From the NCBI RefSeq assembly GCF_029277305.1, contig NZ_CP119526.1: 64,000 nt of DNA. One strand, written 5' to 3'. The first letter of the stretch is position 1. Each line of letters opens with the position of its first letter. The notes under the pieces were generated by a model. The model was not told the origin of the DNA and searched no databases. It saw only the letters and a program-made list of their open reading frames with translations. The stretch comes from Guptibacillus hwajinpoensis (GTDB taxonomy: Bacteria > Bacillota > Bacilli > Bacillales > Guptibacillaceae). This document shows positions 60,809 to 64,000 of this stretch, in pieces. The position numbers and the translations under genes were made by a program.

Positions 60809-61171
60809 ATGATTTATAAAGTAATGAATGGATTTAAAGATATAGATGATCATGGGACAATCTATAAACCTGGTGAAAAATATCCAAAGGGAGATTACAA
60901 ACCCAGTCAGAAACGCATTGCAGAATTATCGAAAGAACATCCGAAATATAAGCGTGTCTTCATCGAAGAAGTGGAAGAAAAGTCCAATGAATCTATCGAA
61001 CGTTTAACTGCAACGGATATTAAAAAGATGAATAAAGCTCCTCAAGAGGAATTAATAGTGAATTTAAATGGAGATCCAAGCGAGGCTAGTAACGAGGAAG
61101 AACGAATTGCTCTTATTTTAGATCTGCAAAAACAGCTAGAAGAAAATGAAAAGCCATCTCCAGAAAAGTAG
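60809..61171 (+). CDS. Hypothetical head-region protein, 120 residues
   Basis: The N-terminal half (MNGFKDIDDHGTIYKPGEKYPKG) resembles small SH3-like beta domains found after capsid genes; the C-terminal half is Glu/Lys-rich. The function may be head decoration or a spacer; not recognised. SD GAAGGGAG precedes the ATG. Confidence 0.55.
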   Translation: MIYKVMNGFKDIDDHGTIYKPGEKYPKGDYKPSQKRIAELSKEHPKYKRVFIEEVEEKSNESIERLTATDIKKMNKAPQEELIVNLNGDPSEASNEEERIALILDLQKQLEENEKPSPEK

Positions 61172-61174
61172 GGG

Positions 61175-61495
61175 GTGGCTTTCTTGGGTGAAGAACAACT
61201 TGAAGGTTTAAGAGATCAATTGAAAAGTTATCTGCACATTACGTGGAATGAAGAGGATGCTACCCTGCTAGATAAGGTGAAAGAAGGGATAGCTTATCTT
61301 GATGATATTGCTGGTACTAAAATTGACTATACCACCGATCTGAAAGCAAAACCTTTGTTAATGGATTATGGACGTTACGCTTATAATCATTCCTTGGAAT
61401 TGTTTGAGATTAACTTTGAAAGAGAGCTCTTCAAGCTTTCTCTAAGAGAGGGAATTAACGCATATGAAGCGACAAATACAGAGGCCGGTTCATGA
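61175..61495 (+). CDS. Head-tail connector protein, gp6-like
   Basis: 106 residues, helical, of the gp6/DNA-packaging adaptor type (LKSYLHITWNEEDATLLDKVKEGIAYLDD). It joins portal to tail. GTG 61175 has AGGGG immediately upstream. It overlaps the next gene by 32 nt. Confidence 0.72.
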   Translation: MAFLGEEQLEGLRDQLKSYLHITWNEEDATLLDKVKEGIAYLDDIAGTKIDYTTDLKAKPLLMDYGRYAYNHSLELFEINFERELFKLSLREGINAYEATNTEAGS

Positions 61496-61874
61496 GACGT
61501 TTAATGACGGGTTTTTATATTATGGGTTTCAATCTGTCCAACGATCATCAGAGGGGAAGAGGATAGGCGAAACGTATCAACAAAAAGGGAAATTAGCATT
61601 TCGGCTGATGAGTGCACGTGATCAAGATTTTCAGCTAGCTGGCACCATGAGTAGTCGCCTGGATCTTAAAGTGAAAACCAAACTGCCACCATCTGCTCAA
61701 GAATCTTCCACTATTCCGTCTTCCTTTTTTGAAAGCTATAAAAACTTACGGAAGTCTAATATTAAAATAAGGATAGGGACAATGGAATATGATGTTATTA
61801 CCGTGGACTTTGATACAAGTCGACGGTATTTATTTTTTTACTTGCAGGAAGTAGGAGGATTTAGGGATGAATGA
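61464..61874 (+). CDS. Head-closure / head-tail adaptor protein
   Basis: 136 residues, beta-rich, with a position and pattern (FRLMSARDQDFQLAG, YDVITVDFDTSRRYLFFYL) that fit head-closure stoppers. ATG 61464 lies within the previous gene with GAGGG upstream. Family match is by context. Confidence 0.6.
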   Translation: MKRQIQRPVHETFNDGFLYYGFQSVQRSSEGKRIGETYQQKGKLAFRLMSARDQDFQLAGTMSSRLDLKVKTKLPPSAQESSTIPSSFFESYKNLRKSNIKIRIGTMEYDVITVDFDTSRRYLFFYLQEVGGFRDE

Positions 61875-62259
61875 AAAAGCTAAAGTGCTTATTAGCAAAC
61901 AAAACGAACAAATTTATAACCATCTTGTACAAACCTTTAATCTTCCTGTCTTTCAGGATGATGTATCAGAAAGCGAACGTCCTGAAAAATTGAATTTGTT
62001 TTTAATCATTTATGGTGATCTGCAGCAAGGGGAAAACCAGGGGAATATGAGGCAAGATGTTTTTATTACCTACCTGGCTGAAAATAGTCGTTCCCTCGAA
62101 ACAGATCAATTAGACATTATCTCTTCGATAACCAAAATCAACGCTATGAAATTTGTACGAACAGAACGTGATCGTGTCCAAAAATTAGACACCGATGAAT
62201 ATGTAGATCGAGTTAATTTTATTTTTTCAAGGAGTATTCGTTATGAGTGTTCGATTTGA
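61867..62259 (+). CDS. Tail-module protein, 130 residues
   Basis: ATG 61867 overlaps the preceding stop and follows AGGAGG. By order (closure, this, gp10, tail tube) it could be a minor tail or tail-completion protein. No domain seen by eye. It overlaps the next gene by 17 nt. Confidence 0.55.
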   Translation: MNEKAKVLISKQNEQIYNHLVQTFNLPVFQDDVSESERPEKLNLFLIIYGDLQQGENQGNMRQDVFITYLAENSRSLETDQLDIISSITKINAMKFVRTERDRVQKLDTDEYVDRVNFIFSRSIRYECSI

Positions 62260-62647
62260 AATTGATGCTGAAGAGCTAAAGCTACTGCAAAAAAAATTCA
62301 AGAGAATACCTGATCAAGTTGAAAAGAGAGTGAATCGGATCTTGCATTCTTTTGGGATAAAGACAATTGAGGATAGGATCCTCTTAAGAATCCCAGTATC
62401 CCAATCACCAGCGAAAAAGAGACATGCGAGCAATTCGAAGTCTCTTCGAAGTGCAACCTTCAACTTAGGATTTGAAACAAAACCAAAAAAGACTTACAAC
62501 TATCTGGTTTTCCCTGATAAGGGGTTAGGAACGTCTATCGGAAGAGCACCAGACGAATTCATGACTGAGGGAATGAATGATGGGACGCCACGTATTCTGC
62601 AAGAAATCAATGACCAATTAGACCAATTAATCGAGGAGGAATTTTAA
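62243..62647 (+). CDS. HK97 gp10-like tail component
   Basis: 134 residues, matching the gp10 family: RIPDQVEKRVNRILHSFG, PVSQSPAKKRHASNSKSLR, NYLVFPDKGLGTSIGRAPDEFMTEG. It is a tail-terminator or neck component. SD CAAGGAGT precedes ATG 62243. It shares one base with the tail-tube start. Confidence 0.78.
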   Translation: MSVRFEIDAEELKLLQKKFKRIPDQVEKRVNRILHSFGIKTIEDRILLRIPVSQSPAKKRHASNSKSLRSATFNLGFETKPKKTYNYLVFPDKGLGTSIGRAPDEFMTEGMNDGTPRILQEINDQLDQLIEEEF

Positions 62648-63234
62648 TGGCCACTGTTGTCGAATCATTTGATTCAACAAAAATCACGAATGCGAGCACG
62701 CAATTTTTCGCAGAGGACGGGACCCAGCAAGATGGGGTGAAATTCCCCTGTATTGGCTCTGTAGAAGGCGAAACGACCTTAAAGGAATTAATCAAGAAGT
62801 GTGAAGGTGTGGAGGTTGCCAAAAAGACCAAGCCTGAAAAACATGATCTTACCATCTCAGCTCATGTTCCAGTAGCTATTGTTCGTGAGTTATTTGGTAT
62901 TACGAATGAGGATTTAAAGCCTGGTGTATACAAATACTCTCAAAATTCCAAAGGAAAACGATTTGTGTTCACAGCTGACGTTATCGACGAATTTGAAGAA
63001 ATCACAAAATTAATCTCTTTTCCGAATGTGGTATCAACCACTGGATTTAAATTTGCGATTGAAAATGGCGCTGATGAAGTGGCAGAAATGGAAGTGGAAG
63101 TAACAGCTTATCCTGATGCCAAAACTAACCTCTATTACGAGGCATACATTTCAGAACTTGAAGATCCATCCATTGCGGATACCTGGCACATAGCATTTGA
63201 TTATTCGTTAGTGGAGGCAATCCCTTCACCATAA
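62647..63234 (+). CDS. Major tail (tube) protein
   Basis: 195 residues. By position after gp10 and before the chaperones, and by beta-rich sequence (DLTISAHVPVAIVRELFG, EMEVEVTAYPD), this is the tail-tube subunit. SD CGAGGAGGAA. A hairpin with T6 follows. Confidence 0.75.
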   Translation: MATVVESFDSTKITNASTQFFAEDGTQQDGVKFPCIGSVEGETTLKELIKKCEGVEVAKKTKPEKHDLTISAHVPVAIVRELFGITNEDLKPGVYKYSQNSKGKRFVFTADVIDEFEEITKLISFPNVVSTTGFKFAIENGADEVAEMEVEVTAYPDAKTNLYYEAYISELEDPSIADTWHIAFDYSLVEAIPSP

Positions 63235-63235
63235 A

Positions 63236-63260
63236 GGCTGACAAATTGTCGGTCTTTTTT
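63236..63260 (+). terminator. Terminator-like hairpin after the tail-tube gene
   Basis: GGCTGAC / GTCGGTC with two wobble pairs, then T6. Partial termination would favour tube protein over downstream tail genes. Confidence 0.6.
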
Positions 63261-63288
63261 GTTTGGTAAGAAAAAGGAGGAAATTAAG

Positions 63289-63750
63289 ATGGGAACAAAA
63301 ATAAGTACGATTGAACTAAAAGAGGTCGAAGTAATCGAGCTTGAAAACAATGAATTTGAAACACGGTTTGTGAATCCCAAGAAATATCCTGCATTTTTAA
63401 CGAATCGTTCATTGGCTACAGGGATGCGTCTTGGGATTACAAAAACCTCGTTAATTACAAACTTGGTCCAGATGCAGGGATTAGTCGGAAAAGATGGCAA
63501 AATTGATCCTGAAAATATTTCAGAAGAACAAGCTGAATTTATCGATGCGGATCGCGACTTGCCTGTAATTTACCTCGGGATTATGGGAGCCAATAAAAGT
63601 CTAGACCTTACGTTCGAAGAATTTCTTGATCTCTATCATGGGGATCTCGAAAAACTCCTGAATGATTATCTCGATCTTGTCATGGTCTACTTGAATCAAA
63701 ACCCGAATGAGTTCAGGAAGGGGTTAGAAGCGAGCACCTCAAAAAAGTAG
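63289..63750 (+). CDS. Tail assembly chaperone, gpG-like
   Basis: 153 residues, placed between tail tube and tape measure. Sequence: ISTIELKEVEVIELENNEFETRFV at the start and acidic middle. The stop at 63748-63750 follows a slippery A-AAA-AAG at 63741-63747, which leads to the longer gpGT form. ATG 63289 has AAAGGAGG upstream, so the frame back to 63259 is not used. Confidence 0.8.
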   Translation: MGTKISTIELKEVEVIELENNEFETRFVNPKKYPAFLTNRSLATGMRLGITKTSLITNLVQMQGLVGKDGKIDPENISEEQAEFIDADRDLPVIYLGIMGANKSLDLTFEEFLDLYHGDLEKLLNDYLDLVMVYLNQNPNEFRKGLEASTSKK

Positions 63751-63938
63751 AGAAAGGCGAGAAAGTAAAAGCGCCTCAACTTAACATTGAATGCGTTGAA
63801 GATTTGTACGTGCTTTATGTTCTTGTCTATGGGATTGATCCTGAAGTGTTCTGGGATTTTCCAATCGTGGAAGTCGATCGGATATTCGAAAATAAACAGG
63901 CTTATGATACTTGGTCCAATAATCCGAAAAAGCAATAG
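63289..63938 (+). CDS. Tail assembly chaperone, gpGT-like frameshift product
   Basis: A -1 slip at A-AAA-AAG (63741-63747) bypasses the gpG stop and appends 63 codons (VEKGEKVKAPQL... to 63935, stop 63936-63938), making about 216 residues. The added part has no start codon with an SD and lies directly before the tape measure gene, the classic lambda-like arrangement. Both products wrap the tape measure during tail assembly. Confidence 0.78.
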
Positions 63939-63953
63939 AAAGGGGGTGGATGA

Positions 63954-64000
63954 ATGGCAAGAAACCCCGAAACGAAAATCAAGTTTAGTGTATTTAATAA
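63954..64000 (+). CDS. Tail tape measure protein, N-terminal start (partial)
   Basis: Starts at ATG 63954 after AAAGGGGGTGG and runs off the window after 15 codons. The call rests only on position right after gpGT. Confidence 0.55.
   Translation, partial: MARNPETKIKFSVFN

Overview
The window comes from a spore-forming Bacillaceae bacterium. The evidence is the gene order, which follows the Bacillus subtilis spoIIIE-ymf-pgsA-cinA-recA-rny-spoVS-miaB-cotE-mutSL-miaA-hfq-spoVK-ynbAB-glnA backbone, the sporulation genes (spoVS, cotE, spoVK), Gram-positive lipoprotein and Shine-Dalgarno signals, and a dispersed repeat typical of Bacillaceae. I cannot name the species. The DNA is moderately AT-rich.

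Chromosomal part (1 to about 43,210): the end of spoIIIE/ftsK; a four-gene nucleoside ABC importer (nupNOPQ); the ymfF-ymfH M16 peptidase pair; ymfI, ymfJ, ymfK, rodZ, pgsA and cinA; a DEAD-box helicase; and recA. The recA gene is split by a 964-nt group I intron carrying a Vsr-like (EDxHD-type) homing endonuclease gene. Then follow rny, ymdB, spoVS (with a sigma-H promoter), an M19 dipeptidase, a two-subunit 2-oxoacid:ferredoxin oxidoreductase, tdh-kbl (threonine to glycine), miaB-ricA, cotE, mutS-mutL, miaA-hfq, a degenerate tyrosine recombinase on the minus strand, spoVK, hflX, ynbB and glnA. glnR, the usual partner of glnA, is absent although GlnR/TnrA-like boxes overlap the glnA promoter. 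Three intergenic regions hold structured repeats: a cloverleaf-like palindromic element (8168-8362), a common Bacillaceae element (19302-19436) and a 120-bp tandem array whose arms pair with each other (30024-30426).

Prophage part (about 43,213 to the end): a temperate HK97-type siphovirus inserted just after the glnA terminator. On the minus strand are integrase, an ImmA-like protease and a CI-like repressor. A divergent control region carries five matched operators, and a LexA-type box lies upstream of immA-int. Rightward come Cro, small regulators, a replisome organiser with an embedded iteron cluster (likely origin), a DnaC-like loader, several very small early genes, an ArpU-type late regulator, a catalytic-domain-only tyrosine recombinase, and an AT-rich cargo segment. 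The cargo holds an OLD-family ATPase-TOPRIM nuclease and a helical protein with an RNxxxH (HEPN-like) motif. The packaging and head-tail module follows: HNH, terS, terL, portal, ClpP-type protease, capsid, connectors, tail tube, and the tail chaperones with an A-AAA-AAG frameshift site. The window ends at the start of the tape measure gene, so attR lies outside.

The best candidates for something new are the OLD plus HEPN-like cargo, the intron-split recA lying directly behind a DEAD-box helicase gene, and the self-pairing 120-bp array upstream of mutS.
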